DNA of 64,000 nucleotides from CAVYPR01 sp963770505 (GTDB lineage Bacteria > Actinomycetota > Acidimicrobiia > Acidimicrobiales > RAAP-2): NCBI GenBank assembly GCA_963770505.1, contig CAVYPR010000003.1, forward strand, positions 434,001 through 498,000, read 5' to 3'. Below, one piece after another: positions 41,719 through 51,482 of the stretch. Positions within the stretch are counted from its first letter, which is position 1, and each line of letters begins with the position of its first letter. The position numbers and the translations under genes are program-made. A model generated the notes under the pieces. That model had not been told where the DNA came from and searched no databases. It saw only the letters and a program-made list of their open reading frames with translations.

Positions 41719-42993
41719 CTAACTGGTCAGGGTGCCGAGGTCGGCCGCCAGGGTGGCGTGTGGCGCCGTCGGTCCCTTTCGGGTCGATCGTATCGAGACG
41801 TCCCGGCCGGCCACCCGGGCCCGCAGCGCACCCGCCGTGGCCTGCTCCCGGGGGATGACCGAGAAGGGGTCGTAGCTGAAGTGGCGCATGGCGTTTCGGT
41901 GGGTGATGCGGTCGATGTCGGCTCGGGGGAGGTCGCCGATGTACTTCCACAGCTGCTCGGGGGCGTTGGGCCACGTGGTGTCCGAGTGCGGGTAGTCGCA
42001 CTCCCAGGTCACGTTGTCCATGTCCAAGAACTCCCGGCTGGCCACGCCGAAGACGTCGTCGATGAAGCAGGTGATGATGTGCTCGTTGAAGACCTCGCTG
42101 GGGAGCTTCGAGCCGAAGTCCTGGCCGGTCCAGTAGTGATGCTTTTGGTAGTTGTAGTCGATCCGTTCCAAGAAGTACGGGATCCAGCCGATGCCCCCCT
42201 CGGACAGGGCGATCTTGAGATCGGCGAACTTGCGCAGCACCGGCGACCAGACCAGGTCGGCCGCCGCCTTCACGATGTTCATCGGGGTGAGGGTGATGAG
42301 CACGTCGATCGGGGCGTCGGGCGAGGTGACCACCAGCTCGGAGGAGGAGCCGATGTGCATGCACACCGTCACCTGCTCGTCGCAGCAGGCCTTCCAGAAC
42401 GGGTCCCAGTGGTCGGAGTGGACGCTGGGCCAGCCGAGCTTGGAGGGGTTCTCCGAGAAGGTGACGGCGTGAGCGCCCTTGGTGGCCGTGCGGCGGACCT
42501 CGGCGGCGAGGACCTCGGGGTCCCAGATGGCCGGGAGCGAGCACGGGATGAAGCGGCCCGGATAGGTCCCGCACCACTCGTCGATGTGCCAGTCGTTGTA
42601 GGCCCGCACCATGGCCAGGGCCACGTCCTTGTCCTCGGTGCGGGCGAACAGCTGGCCGCAGAACTGGGGGAAGGAAGGGAAGCACAGCGACCCCAGCACC
42701 CCGTTGGCGTCCATGTCGGCCACCCGCTCGGCGATGTCCCAGCAGCCCGGCCGGATCTCGTCGAAGGAGGTGGGCTCCATGCCGTACTCCTCGGGGGGGC
42801 GCCCGGCCACCGAGTTGAGGGCGATGTTGCCGAGCTCGGCGCCCTCGTAGAGCCAGGCGCTGGTCCCGTCGGCCCGGGTGACGAACTTGGGCGCCAGGTC
42901 GGCGTACTTGGCCGGGAGCCGGCCCTCGAAGACGTTGGGGGGCTCGACCACGTGGTCGTCGACGCTGACCAGGATCAGGTCATCGGCGTCCAT
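41719..42993 (-). CDS. Amidohydrolase (Amidohydro_2 family)
   Basis: 424 residues from ATG 42993, preceded by GAGGGGG; a GTG at 42999 is just upstream. Metal-site landmarks: ILVSVDDHVVEPPNVFEGRL (DxH), VTVCMHIGSSS (His), KIALSEGGIGWIPYFLERID and NVTWECDYPHSDTTWPN (final Asp). It is the Amidohydro_2 type seen in decarboxylases and ring-cleavage product hydrolases (related to LigW/ACMSD), acting in the cytoplasm with a divalent metal. It is probably first gene of the run 42993-37561 that encodes two P450s, a thiolase-like protein and an OB-fold partner. Substrate unknown. Confidence 0.9.
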   Translation of the reverse strand: MDADDLILVSVDDHVVEPPNVFEGRLPAKYADLAPKFVTRADGTSAWLYEGAELGNIALNSVAGRPPEEYGMEPTSFDEIRPGCWDIAERVADMDANGVLGSLCFPSFPQFCGQLFARTEDKDVALAMVRAYNDWHIDEWCGTYPGRFIPCSLPAIWDPEVLAAEVRRTATKGAHAVTFSENPSKLGWPSVHSDHWDPFWKACCDEQVTVCMHIGSSSELVVTSPDAPIDVLITLTPMNIVKAAADLVWSPVLRKFADLKIALSEGGIGWIPYFLERIDYNYQKHHYWTGQDFGSKLPSEVFNEHIITCFIDDVFGVASREFLDMDNVTWECDYPHSDTTWPNAPEQLWKYIGDLPRADIDRITHRNAMRHFSYDPFSVIPREQATAGALRARVAGRDVSIRSTRKGPTAPHATLAADLGTLTS

Positions 42994-43049
42994 AACCACC
43001 CCCTCGGTGTCGGTCGCGGGTTCCCGCCCGCTCCGGGCGCGGGTCCCTC

Positions 43050-43079
43050 ACGCGAAAGCTACCACGATCGTTTTCGCGT
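43050..43079. promoter_or_regulatory. Inverted repeat in the divergent promoter of the P450 operon
   Basis: ACGCGAAA (43050-43057) and TTTCGCGT (43072-43079) form a perfect 8-bp inverted repeat with a 14-bp spacer, in the 175-bp gap between the amidohydrolase operon (minus) and a crotonase gene (plus). Arm spacing of about 22 bp centre to centre suits a dimeric regulator of TetR, IclR or GntR type. No regulator gene is adjacent. Confidence 0.5.
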
Positions 43080-43168
43080 CCCCCGGCCCGCTCGAGGCCC
43101 CGAACGGCCACTACGCTGCGGCCGGGCCGGCCGGAACCGGCCCCCGCAGCCGCCCGGAGGGAGGGCCC

Positions 43169-43987
43169 GTGGCCGACGATCGACGCGGGGAGCCGCCGTC
43201 GGGGGACTGGTGCGGCACTCCGCACCTCCGCCTCGAGCGCCGTCCCCCCTTCGCCCACCTGGTGGTGGACCGCCCCCGCTACAAGAACACGCTCACCCCG
43301 GCCATGTACTTCGGTCTCCGCCACGCCGTGGAGCACGTGAACCGCAGTCCCGAGCTCGCCGGCCTGCTGGTGCGGGCCGACGGGGAGACCTTCATCACCG
43401 GCGGGGACCTGGGCAACGAGGTCGACGACGGCTGGCCGGGGCTGGGAGAGCTGGGGATGGACGTCCTGCCCTTCGACGCCGTCCGCCGGTCGGACAAGCC
43501 GGTGGTGGTGGCGGTCAACGGGCTCTGCCAGGGGGGAGGGCTCATGGTCACCCTCTTGGCCGACGTGGCGGTGGCCAGCGAGCGGGCCACCTTCCGCGCC
43601 CCCGAGCTGCTCCGGGGCATCGCCGACACCTACTACGCCCAGATCCTGCCCCGCCAGGTCGGCCCGGCCCGGGCCCGCGACATGCTGCTCACCGGTCGGC
43701 GGCTCGGCGCCGCCGAGGCGCTCGACTGGGGGCTGGTGGCGCGGTGCTCGACGCACGGCGCCCTGCTCGAGGCGGCCACCGAGGCCCTCACCGAGTGCTG
43801 CTACGCGGCACCGGCGGCCCGGGCCGCGGTCAAGCGCTCGCTCGACGCCTACTACGGCGCCTTCGACCGCGCCGCCATGGAGGAGAGCCTCGCCGGCCCC
43901 GAGCGCCGGGAGGGCTGGGCGGCCTTCAGCCAGCGGCGGGCGCCGGCCTGGATCCCCGAGGAGATCCGCCCGACCGGGAGGCTCTAG
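43169..43987 (+). CDS. Enoyl-CoA hydratase/isomerase (crotonase) family protein
   Basis: 272 residues from GTG 43169, preceded by GGAGG. Motifs: FAHLVVDRPRYKNTLTPAMY, then ADGETFITGGDLGNEVDDG (first oxyanion loop), NGLCQGGGLMVTLLADVAVA (second loop), FRAPELLRGIADTYYAQILP and AAPAARAAVKRSLDAYYGAF. The active-site loop RGIADTYYA departs from the hydratase consensus, so isomerase or hydrolase activity is possible. It is divergent from the amidohydrolase-P450 operon and shares the inverted-repeat promoter, which suggests common control. Confidence 0.9.
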   Translation: MADDRRGEPPSGDWCGTPHLRLERRPPFAHLVVDRPRYKNTLTPAMYFGLRHAVEHVNRSPELAGLLVRADGETFITGGDLGNEVDDGWPGLGELGMDVLPFDAVRRSDKPVVVAVNGLCQGGGLMVTLLADVAVASERATFRAPELLRGIADTYYAQILPRQVGPARARDMLLTGRRLGAAEALDWGLVARCSTHGALLEAATEALTECCYAAPAARAAVKRSLDAYYGAFDRAAMEESLAGPERREGWAAFSQRRAPAWIPEEIRPTGRL

Positions 43988-44045
43988 CCGGGGGCGCAGA
44001 CGAGGGCCCCGCCCCGGGCCACGGCCGCCAGGGCGCGAAGCGCGC

Positions 44046-44261
44046 TCAACGCTTGGTCTTGGCGCCCCGCTTGTGCTCGAAGTGCTCGACCCGGGCGTCG
44101 GGCCCGGGGAAGAAGAGCGTCTCGTGCTCGCTGTCCTCCCAGCGCACCAGGTACGGCGGGGAGCCGTCGGCGTGCTCGACACCGACCACTTCGCAGTCCC
44201 GTTCGGCCTCGCCCACGCGGTGGCCCTTGATCACGATCCGGTCCCCGACGCTCGCCTGCAT
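44046..44261 (-). CDS. DUF1918 protein
   Basis: 71 residues from ATG 44261, two bases after AAGGAGGAG-like AGGAGC. MQASVGDRIVIKGHRVGEAE, then RDCEVVGVEHADGSPPYLVR and WEDSEHETLFFPGPDARVEH match the DUF1918 family of small SH3-like barrel proteins found throughout actinobacteria. Function is not established; the fold suggests protein or nucleic-acid contact. Divergent from a 58-residue DUF2510-like gene. Confidence 0.9.
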   Translation of the reverse strand: MQASVGDRIVIKGHRVGEAERDCEVVGVEHADGSPPYLVRWEDSEHETLFFPGPDARVEHFEHKRGAKTKR

Positions 44262-44406
44262 GGCTCCTCCTTGCGTGCCGCCGCCCACCTCCCATGATCG
44301 GTCCGGCCCACCGCCGGGACCAGGGCCGAAGGTCCCGCCCCGGCCGAAGATGGCCCGAAAGTGAACGAAAGGTGACAAGACGGTGATTGCTGGGTAAAAT
44401 CGCCGG

Positions 44407-44583
44407 ATGGACCGCCACCACCTGCCGGCCGAGGGCTGGTACCACGACCCGTTCGAGCACCATCAGGACCGGTGGTTCTCGAACGGGAGACCCACCTCGC
44501 TCGTGCGTGACCAGGGGCTCGAGTCCCACGACGCCCCCCCGGCCGAGGACTGCCCCGCCCTGCTCGAACCCACCGCCTGGTAG
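44407..44583 (+). CDS. Small DUF2510-like protein
   Basis: 58 residues from ATG 44407 to TAG 44583. The sequence EGWYHDPFEHHQDRWFSNG resembles the DUF2510 repeat (GWYxDPxxxxxxRWWDGxxW), which caps many actinobacterial membrane proteins. Here the domain stands almost alone with a short acidic tail (ESHDAPPAEDCPALLEPTAW). No ribosome site is obvious, but the family resemblance and G/C-rich third positions support coding. It is convergent with the amidase gene 15 bp away; a CCCGGG-rich palindrome lies between the stops. Confidence 0.65.
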   Translation: MDRHHLPAEGWYHDPFEHHQDRWFSNGRPTSLVRDQGLESHDAPPAEDCPALLEPTAW

Positions 44584-44598
44584 TCCCGGGCCCGGGGT

Positions 44599-45606
44599 TC
44601 AGGACCGCGGCGACCCCAGGTACTCCTCCGCCGCCTGGGCCATCCCCTGGGCGATGGCCTGCTGGCCGCCGTGGGAGGCGGCGATCGAGGCCTCGAAGGG
44701 GTCGGTGAGGAAGAGCGGCTCGATGAGGGCGCCGGGCATCTGGCTCGGGTCCGGGGCCCACCCCGGCGCCGCCGGACCGAGCAGCAGGAGGTGGTGGTAG
44801 GAGGCGGCTGTTGTTGTCGGCGGCGGCCCGCCGAGTGTGGCGTCTGTGACCACCCCGTCGTTGGGGATCTGCCAACCCTGGGCGTTCAACTTGACCAGGA
44901 CGTCGTTCTGGAGGAGGTCGGCCAGCTTCTCGCTCTCGGCCGAGAAGGTCCGGTCGGCGTCGTAGGCGGTGATGCTGCCGGCGTTTGTCGTCGATGTGCC
45001 GGCGTCGAAGTAGATGCCGAGCAGGATTGTGGCCCCGGCCAGGTTGGCGCAGGCGTCGCGGGCGGCCACGTCGTCGTGCTCCCCCTGGAGGGTGAGGAGC
45101 TCCCCTGTCGAGGTGAGGTCCCCGGGCCCGGGCTTGATCACGGTGGTGGCCCGCACCCGGGAGAGCACCACCCGGTAGCCGTCGGCCCGCAGGAGCGTCG
45201 CCGCCTCGAGGGCCACCGGCAGGGTCTGGTCGGCCTCGTGCACCTGGCGGCCTGTCGGGGTTGTCCCGACCGCGCCGGGGTCGATGCCGCCGTGGCCGGC
45301 GTCGATGAAGACCGTGCGGTGCCGGTCGCCCTTGGTCGGGGAGAAGGCCACGCAGGCGCCGGCGGCGAACATCGAGGGGTCGAGCGCCGTCCCGGCGGCG
45401 CTCCCCGTGGTGGCGGCGTCGGTGACCGGGCCGCCCCCCGTCGTCCCCGGCCCCGTGGCCACGACCGCCACCACCACCACGGCGGCCAGGGAAGCCAGGG
45501 CGACGACCGCCTTGAGTGACGGCCACCACCGGTCGGGCCGGCGCCGGTGGCGCGCCCGGCCCCGCCGTCGGCGGCGGGTGGTGGGGGGAGGCGAGGATTC
45601 TTGCAT
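44599..45606 (-). CDS. N-acetylmuramoyl-L-alanine amidase (Amidase_3), one zinc ligand replaced
   Basis: 335 residues from ATG 45606. After a basic cytoplasmic start (PPTTRRRRRGRARHRRR) a single membrane segment (VVALASLAAVVVVAVVATG) anchors or exports it. The catalytic domain has TVFIDAGHGGIDPGAVG (first His ligand), GRQVHEADQTLPVALEAATL (Glu ligand) and GALIEPLFLTDPFEAS with the catalytic Glu. The usual third ligand, a His in a SxHxNA segment, is replaced: the site reads ATILLGIYFDAGTSTTNAG. The enzyme should cleave the amide between muramic acid and stem peptide in the wall; the loss may alter metal binding or make it regulatory. Thr codons are often ACA. Confidence 0.82.
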   Translation of the reverse strand: MQESSPPPTTRRRRRGRARHRRRPDRWWPSLKAVVALASLAAVVVVAVVATGPGTTGGGPVTDAATTGSAAGTALDPSMFAAGACVAFSPTKGDRHRTVFIDAGHGGIDPGAVGTTPTGRQVHEADQTLPVALEAATLLRADGYRVVLSRVRATTVIKPGPGDLTSTGELLTLQGEHDDVAARDACANLAGATILLGIYFDAGTSTTNAGSITAYDADRTFSAESEKLADLLQNDVLVKLNAQGWQIPNDGVVTDATLGGPPPTTTAASYHHLLLLGPAAPGWAPDPSQMPGALIEPLFLTDPFEASIAASHGGQQAIAQGMAQAAEEYLGSPRS

Positions 45607-45655
45607 GGGCTGTGCAGCCACGGTACCCCGGGGGGCGCGGCCCAAAAGGTCAGGC

Positions 45656-46062
45656 TCAGGCGAACCGGTCGAGCGCCTCGACCACGTAGGGCATGGCCCC
45701 TTCGGGGACCGCCCCGGGGGCGAACCAGGCCGCCTCGTCGCTCGACCCGTCGACCTCGGGGCGCACCTCGCCCTCCCACCGCTCGACGGAATAGACCAGC
45801 CGGACGGCGTGGACGGCGGCGCCCCCCGGCGCGCTCAGGATGTCGGTGAGGACCCCGCGCAGGGTGGCCTCGCCCAGCACCAGGCCGGTCTCCTCGAAGA
45901 GCTCGCGCCGCAGCGAGTCGAGGGGCTCCTCCCCGTGCTCCACGCCGCCGCCGGGCAGGAACCACCGCCCGGGCACGGTGGAGCGGGGCGAGGCCCGCAC
46001 CAAGAGGAAGCGGCCGGCGGCGTCGCGGCAGATGCCGTAGGCGCCCACCCGCTGGTTGGGGG

Positions 46063-46066
<4 letters not shown>
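45656..46066 (-). CDS. Nudix hydrolase
   Basis: About 136 residues from TTG 46066, which overlaps the preceding stop by 4 bp (TTGA); GTG 46048 is an alternative. The complete Nudix box is GGGVEHGEEPLDSLRRELFE followed by ETGL, with WFLPGGG before it and VRASPRSTVPGRW leading in. Such enzymes hydrolyse nucleoside diphosphates linked to another group, often oxidised or CoA-linked nucleotides. Cotranscribed with the methylmalonate-semialdehyde dehydrogenase gene. Substrate cannot be read. Confidence 0.92.
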
Positions 46067-47553
<1,487 letters not shown>

Positions 47554-47657
47554 CGGGACCGAACCTACCAATGATGGGGTCGTCGTCCCCGGGCGGGACC
47601 GGTACATTGGCCGGGCCCCCGGCGCCGGCCGGGGCGCCGGCGAAGGGGAGGCGGGCG

Positions 47658-48119
47658 GTGGCGCTCGGCGAGCTCGAGGACAAAGAGGCCATCGAGGCCC
47701 TCAAGTACGCCTACCTCCGGCTGCTCGACCTGAAGCGCTTCGAGGAGCTGGGGGAGCTGCTCACCGAGGGGTGCACCGCCTCCTACGAGGACGGCCGCCG
47801 CTCCTATGCGGGACGCGCCGCCATCGTCGGGTTCCTCACCACGTCGCTCGCCGACCCGGGCGTCGTCTCCTCCCACCGGTGCCACCACCCCGAGATCTCC
47901 GTGGCCGGCCCGGACCGGGCCACGGCGACCTGGTACCTGTGCGACCGGGTGGTGGTCCCCGCCGCCGACCTCGAGATCGGCGGCGCCGCCTACTACCGCG
48001 ACGAGTACGTGAAGACCGACGGCCGCTGGCTGATCGACCACACCGGCTACGAACGGGTCTTCGAGGAGCGCCGGGTCCACTCCACCGGGGCGCTCGTCTC
48101 CTTCCGCTCGAGGTTCTAG
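47658..48119 (+). CDS. NTF2/SnoaL-like fold protein
   Basis: 153 residues from GTG 47658, preceded by GGGGAGG; an ATG at 47571 would add a disordered leader. The sequence LEDKEAIEALKYAYLRLLDL, LTEGCTASYEDGRRSYAGRA, VVSSHRCHHPEISVAGPDRA and YYRDEYVKTDGRWLIDHTGY is the SnoaL_4 cone fold used in cyclases, dehydratases and isomerases of polyketide and steroid metabolism. Acid/base residues His and Asp (HRCHHPE) are present. Its start is divergent from mmsA. The role in the surrounding pathway is likely but substrate-specific assignment is impossible. Confidence 0.85.
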   Translation: MALGELEDKEAIEALKYAYLRLLDLKRFEELGELLTEGCTASYEDGRRSYAGRAAIVGFLTTSLADPGVVSSHRCHHPEISVAGPDRATATWYLCDRVVVPAADLEIGGAAYYRDEYVKTDGRWLIDHTGYERVFEERRVHSTGALVSFRSRF

Positions 48120-48129
48120 GACCCCGGGT

Positions 48130-49128
48130 TCAGGGCCGGGGGTTCGGGCTGTAGGTGAACCCCGGGTCGCGCAGGACGGTCGGCTCCAGCACCTCGTCGA
48201 TGGCGCGCACCAGGTCGTCGTCGAGCTCGATGTCGAGGGCCTTGGCGTTCTCCACCAGCTGCTCGGGCCGCGAGGCGCCCACGATGGCGCTCGAGACGTT
48301 CTGGTTGCGCAGCACCCAGGCCAGGGCCACGGCCGCCGGGGTGTGGCCGGCCTCCCGGGCCAGGGCGGCGAAGGCGGCGACCGGCTCGAGCACCTCGTCG
48401 CGCATCAGCCAGGAGATCTCCTCGGAGCCCTCGGCCCCGGTGGCCCGCGAGCCGGCCGGGGGAGGCTGGCCGGGCAGGTACTTGCCGGTGAGGACCCCCT
48501 GGGAGAGGGGCGACCACACGATCTGGCCGATGCCCTCCTTCTCGCAGAGGGGCACCACCTCGGCCTCGATCACCCGCCAGAGCAGCGAGTACTGGGGCTG
48601 GTTGGACACGATGCGGTCCAAGCCCATGTCGTCGGCGATCCGCAGCGCATCGGCGATCTGCTCCGCCGTCCACTCCGAGACCCCCACGTAGTGGACCTTG
48701 CCCTGGCGGACGAGGTCGTCGAAGGCCCGCATGGTCTCCTCGAGCGGGGTGTCGAAGTCGTAGCGGTGGGCCTGGAGCAGGTCGACGTGGTCGGTGCGGA
48801 GCCGGCCGAGCGAGGCATGGAGGGACTCGAAGATGTGCTTGCGCGAGAGGCCGCGGTTGTTGGGGTTGGGGCCGGTCGGCCAGTAGACCTTGGTGAAGAT
48901 CTCGATGGTGTCGCGCCGCACGCCTTCGAGCGCCCGGCCCAGCACCTCCTCGGCCGCCCCCATGGCGTAGACGTCGGCCGTGTCGAAGGTGGTGATGCCG
49001 AGGTCGAGGGCGGCCTTCACACAGGCGTCGGCCGCCTTCTCGTCGATGTCCGAGCCGTGGGTGACCCAGTTGCCGTAGGAGAGGGCGGAGACGAGCATGC
49101 CGCTGCGGCCGAGGTGTCGATAGTCCAT
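48130..49128 (-). CDS. Aldo/keto reductase
   Basis: 332 residues from ATG 49128. The catalytic tetrad is present: ITTFDTADVYAMGAAEEVLG (Asp and Tyr), IEIFTKVYWPTG (Lys) and VDLLQAHRYDFDTPLEETM (His). The form is closest to the Kv-beta/YghZ-like AKR6/14 group, with LSRKHIFESLHASLGRL and QPQYSLLWRVIEAEVVPL. NADPH-dependent reduction of aldehydes or ketones in the cytoplasm. It is convergent with the SnoaL-like gene and divergent from arfB, whose start lies only a few bases away. Confidence 0.95.
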   Translation of the reverse strand: MDYRHLGRSGMLVSALSYGNWVTHGSDIDEKAADACVKAALDLGITTFDTADVYAMGAAEEVLGRALEGVRRDTIEIFTKVYWPTGPNPNNRGLSRKHIFESLHASLGRLRTDHVDLLQAHRYDFDTPLEETMRAFDDLVRQGKVHYVGVSEWTAEQIADALRIADDMGLDRIVSNQPQYSLLWRVIEAEVVPLCEKEGIGQIVWSPLSQGVLTGKYLPGQPPPAGSRATGAEGSEEISWLMRDEVLEPVAAFAALAREAGHTPAAVALAWVLRNQNVSSAIVGASRPEQLVENAKALDIELDDDLVRAIDEVLEPTVLRDPGFTYSPNPRP

Positions 49129-49135
49129 TGGCGGC

Positions 49136-49630
49136 ATGGTAGTGCCATACGCTCGGTGGGTGGCCTGGGACGACGGCGCGCCAGACGACGAGTCCGGGCC
49201 CCCCGCCGACGGGGGCGCCGGCCGCCTGCGGGTCAGCCCGTCGTTGTCGATCCCGCTGTCGGAGATCGACTGGCGGGCCACCACCTCGGGCGGGCCGGGT
49301 GGCCAGCACGCCAACCGGACCAGCAGCCGTGTCGAGGTGCGCTTCGACGTGGCCCGCTCGGCGGCCCTCGGGCCGCGCCAGCGGGCACGCCTGCTCGAGC
49401 GGCTGGGCCCGGTGGTGCGGGCCGTCTCGGCCGAGGAGCGCTCGCAGTCGCGCAACCGCCAGCTGGCCCTCGAGCGGCTGGCCCAGCGGATCGCCTCGGC
49501 CCTGCGGGTCGCGCCGCCCCGGCGGCCGACCCGCCCGACCCGGGGGTCGAAGGAGCGCCGGCTCGAGGACAAGCACCGACGCGGCCAGGTGAAGCGGGGC
49601 CGCCGTTCCGGCCGCGACCCCGACGACTGA
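49136..49630 (+). CDS. arfB: Peptidyl-tRNA hydrolase ArfB-like ribosome rescue factor
   Basis: 164 residues from ATG 49136; GTG 49160 is perhaps the better start because the divergent gene begins at 49128. The core LSIPLSEIDWRATTSGGPGG continues with GQHANRTSSRVEVRFDV, giving the GGQ tripeptide that hydrolyses the ester of peptidyl-tRNA. The basic C-terminal tail (RLEDKHRRGQVKRGRRSGRD) is what ArfB inserts into the empty mRNA channel of stalled ribosomes. It is a release-factor homologue without codon-recognition domain. Convergent with the alpha/beta hydrolase gene. Confidence 0.93.
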   Translation: MVVPYARWVAWDDGAPDDESGPPADGGAGRLRVSPSLSIPLSEIDWRATTSGGPGGQHANRTSSRVEVRFDVARSAALGPRQRARLLERLGPVVRAVSAEERSQSRNRQLALERLAQRIASALRVAPPRRPTRPTRGSKERRLEDKHRRGQVKRGRRSGRDPDD

Positions 49631-49649
49631 TCGCCCGGGGGCGGCCCCC

Positions 49650-50486
49650 TCAGGCGCTGTGGCGGTGGCGGGCGGACTCGGCCGACCAGACCTCGTCCAA
49701 GAAGGTGGCGATCTCGGCCGTGAGCCGCTCGGGGTTGAGGCGCAGCTCAAAGACGGAGCGGGCCTCGAGGAGGCGCGCCTGGGGGAGCTCGCGGGCCAGC
49801 CGCCGGGCGTCGTCGAGGGGGTGGAGGCGGTCGGCCCGGTGGCCGACGACCACCGACGGGATGGCCATGGCGGCGCGCTGCTCGGAGGTGGGGGCGACCG
49901 GGCCCACCAGGACGCCGTGGAGGATGGCCACCACCTCCTCGGGCTCGAGGAGGAGCGGGGCGAACACCGGGCCGAGCGGCCCGAGGCGCGCCCGGGGGAC
50001 CCGTCGGGCGGCGGCGGAGATCGCCCGCAGCACCGGGGCGGCGTAGTGGGTGGCGGCCAGGACGGGCACGAAGAGCATGGCGGCCACCGGGGTGGCCGAT
50101 TCGAGCACCGGCATCTCGAGGACCATCCCGGCCAGCCGCTCGGGGGCGGACAGGGCGACCATCAGGGTCACGTTGGCCCCGAGCGACATCCCCCCGACCA
50201 CGGCGCGCTCGATCTCGAGGTGGTCGAGCAGGCGGAGGACCTGCGCGGCGTAGGCGTCCATCCGGTGGCCGGCGGCGCGACGGGGCTTGCCCGAGGCGCC
50301 GTGGCCGGGCAGGTCGACGAGGATCACCCGGTTGCCGGCGTCGGCCAGGTCCTGGGCCAGCCGGCGGTTCGAGACGGTGTCGAGCAGGAGGCCGTGCAGG
50401 TAGACCAGCACGTGGTCACCGCGGCCGAACGTCTCGTAGGAGAGCGCGAGGTCCCCGTCTTGGAAGGTCTTGATCTGGTAGGGCAC
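49650..50486 (-). CDS. Alpha/beta-fold hydrolase
   Basis: 278 residues. HVLVYLHGLLLDTVSNRRLA carries the HG oxyanion turn, AVVGGMSLGANVTLMVAL the nucleophile elbow (GMSLGA), and VVVGHRADRLHPLDDARRLA the acid region, with a possible His in HPLDD. The usual final catalytic His after the last strand is not clear, the C-terminus reading VFELRLNPERLTAEIATFLD. A lactonase, esterase or C-C hydrolase role is possible. It lies 39 bp downstream of surE on the same strand. Confidence 0.88.
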   Translation of the reverse strand: MPYQIKTFQDGDLALSYETFGRGDHVLVYLHGLLLDTVSNRRLAQDLADAGNRVILVDLPGHGASGKPRRAAGHRMDAYAAQVLRLLDHLEIERAVVGGMSLGANVTLMVALSAPERLAGMVLEMPVLESATPVAAMLFVPVLAATHYAAPVLRAISAAARRVPRARLGPLGPVFAPLLLEPEEVVAILHGVLVGPVAPTSEQRAAMAIPSVVVGHRADRLHPLDDARRLARELPQARLLEARSVFELRLNPERLTAEIATFLDEVWSAESARHRHSA

Positions 50487-50525
50487 GACCCCAGTGTGCC
50501 AGGGTCGGGTTCTAGACGCCCCCGC

Positions 50526-51416
50526 TCAGCCCTCCGGGCGGGGCCCCAGGCGGGCCAGGGCCGCTCGGACCAGGTCGTCGGCGTCGGGGCTCGAGTCCTC
50601 GCGCACCCCCACGATCGGGGTGAGGGAGGCGAAGCCCGCCGCCACCAGCGCCCCGTCGTCCTCCTGGTCCTCGTCGCCGACGTCGCCCAGCGAGGGGACC
50701 GCGGCCCCGAGGGTGAGGTGGACCTCCCCCTCGCCGCCGCCCCCGGCCACCAGCCGCGCCCGGGACCCCGGATCCGCCCCGTCGGCGGTCCCCGCCGCCG
50801 AGCCCGTGGCCGCCTTGATGAGCCCGGCCGTGCTGATCCGGCCGCGGCGCACGCCCCGCAGCTCGGCCGGCGGCACCGAGGGCACGTTCAGGTTGAGCAG
50901 GGTGCGGGGCGGGGCGGCGGCCAGGGCCGGGAGGACCTCGAGGGCGAGGGCCGACGCCGTGTCCCAGTGGTCGACGGCCCCCCCCGAGCGCAGGGAGACC
51001 GCCAGCCCGCTCATCCCCAGCTGGGCACCGGTCAACACCGCCCCGACGGTGCCCGAGTGCAGCACCGAGCGGCCCACGTTGACCCCGAGGTTGATGCCCG
51101 AGACGACCAGGTCGGGCCGGGGGCCGAAGGCGCCGAGGGCGCTCACGATCACCGACAGGGCGGGCGAGGCGTCGAGCCCGTAGGCCTCGATCGACTCGGC
51201 CCCCGGGATCACCGCCGTCTTGTAGGCGATGGCCTCGCGCTCGTAGACGGTGCCGACCGCGGCGGCCGCCCCGCTGTAGTTGGCCAGCGGGGCCACCACG
51301 ACCACCTGGCGGTCCTCGCCACCGGGGTCGTCGGCCGCCCAGGAGGCCAGGGCGCGGGTCAGGGCGGCCAGGCCGGGTGCGTGCACCCCGTCGTCGTTGG
51401 TCACCAGGATGCGCAC
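50526..51416 (-). CDS. surE: 5'-nucleotidase SurE
   Basis: 296 residues from GTG 51416. VRILVTNDDGVHAPGLAALT has the metal-binding DD pair, VVVVAPLANYSGAAAAVGTV the S/N loop, and DLVVSGINLGVNVGRSVLHS the SGxN signature; GTVGAVLTGAQLGMSGLAVS follows. SurE dephosphorylates nucleoside 5'-monophosphates and phosphate esters under stress. The canonical PCS segment after VVVVAP reads LANYSG, a variant. Divergent from the aldose epimerase gene. Confidence 0.93.
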   Translation of the reverse strand: MRILVTNDDGVHAPGLAALTRALASWAADDPGGEDRQVVVVAPLANYSGAAAAVGTVYEREAIAYKTAVIPGAESIEAYGLDASPALSVIVSALGAFGPRPDLVVSGINLGVNVGRSVLHSGTVGAVLTGAQLGMSGLAVSLRSGGAVDHWDTASALALEVLPALAAAPPRTLLNLNVPSVPPAELRGVRRGRISTAGLIKAATGSAAGTADGADPGSRARLVAGGGGEGEVHLTLGAAVPSLGDVGDEDQEDDGALVAAGFASLTPIVGVREDSSPDADDLVRAALARLGPRPEG

Positions 51417-51482
51417 GCGCCAGTACGCTACCTGCGACCTCGAGCCTCCCGGTGCGCCGGGAGCCCCGAAGCGACCCAGACC

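Noticed and set aside
41662..44364. A 900-residue plus-strand frame over the amidohydrolase
   Set aside because: Antisense to a protein with intact metal ligands; no start signal.
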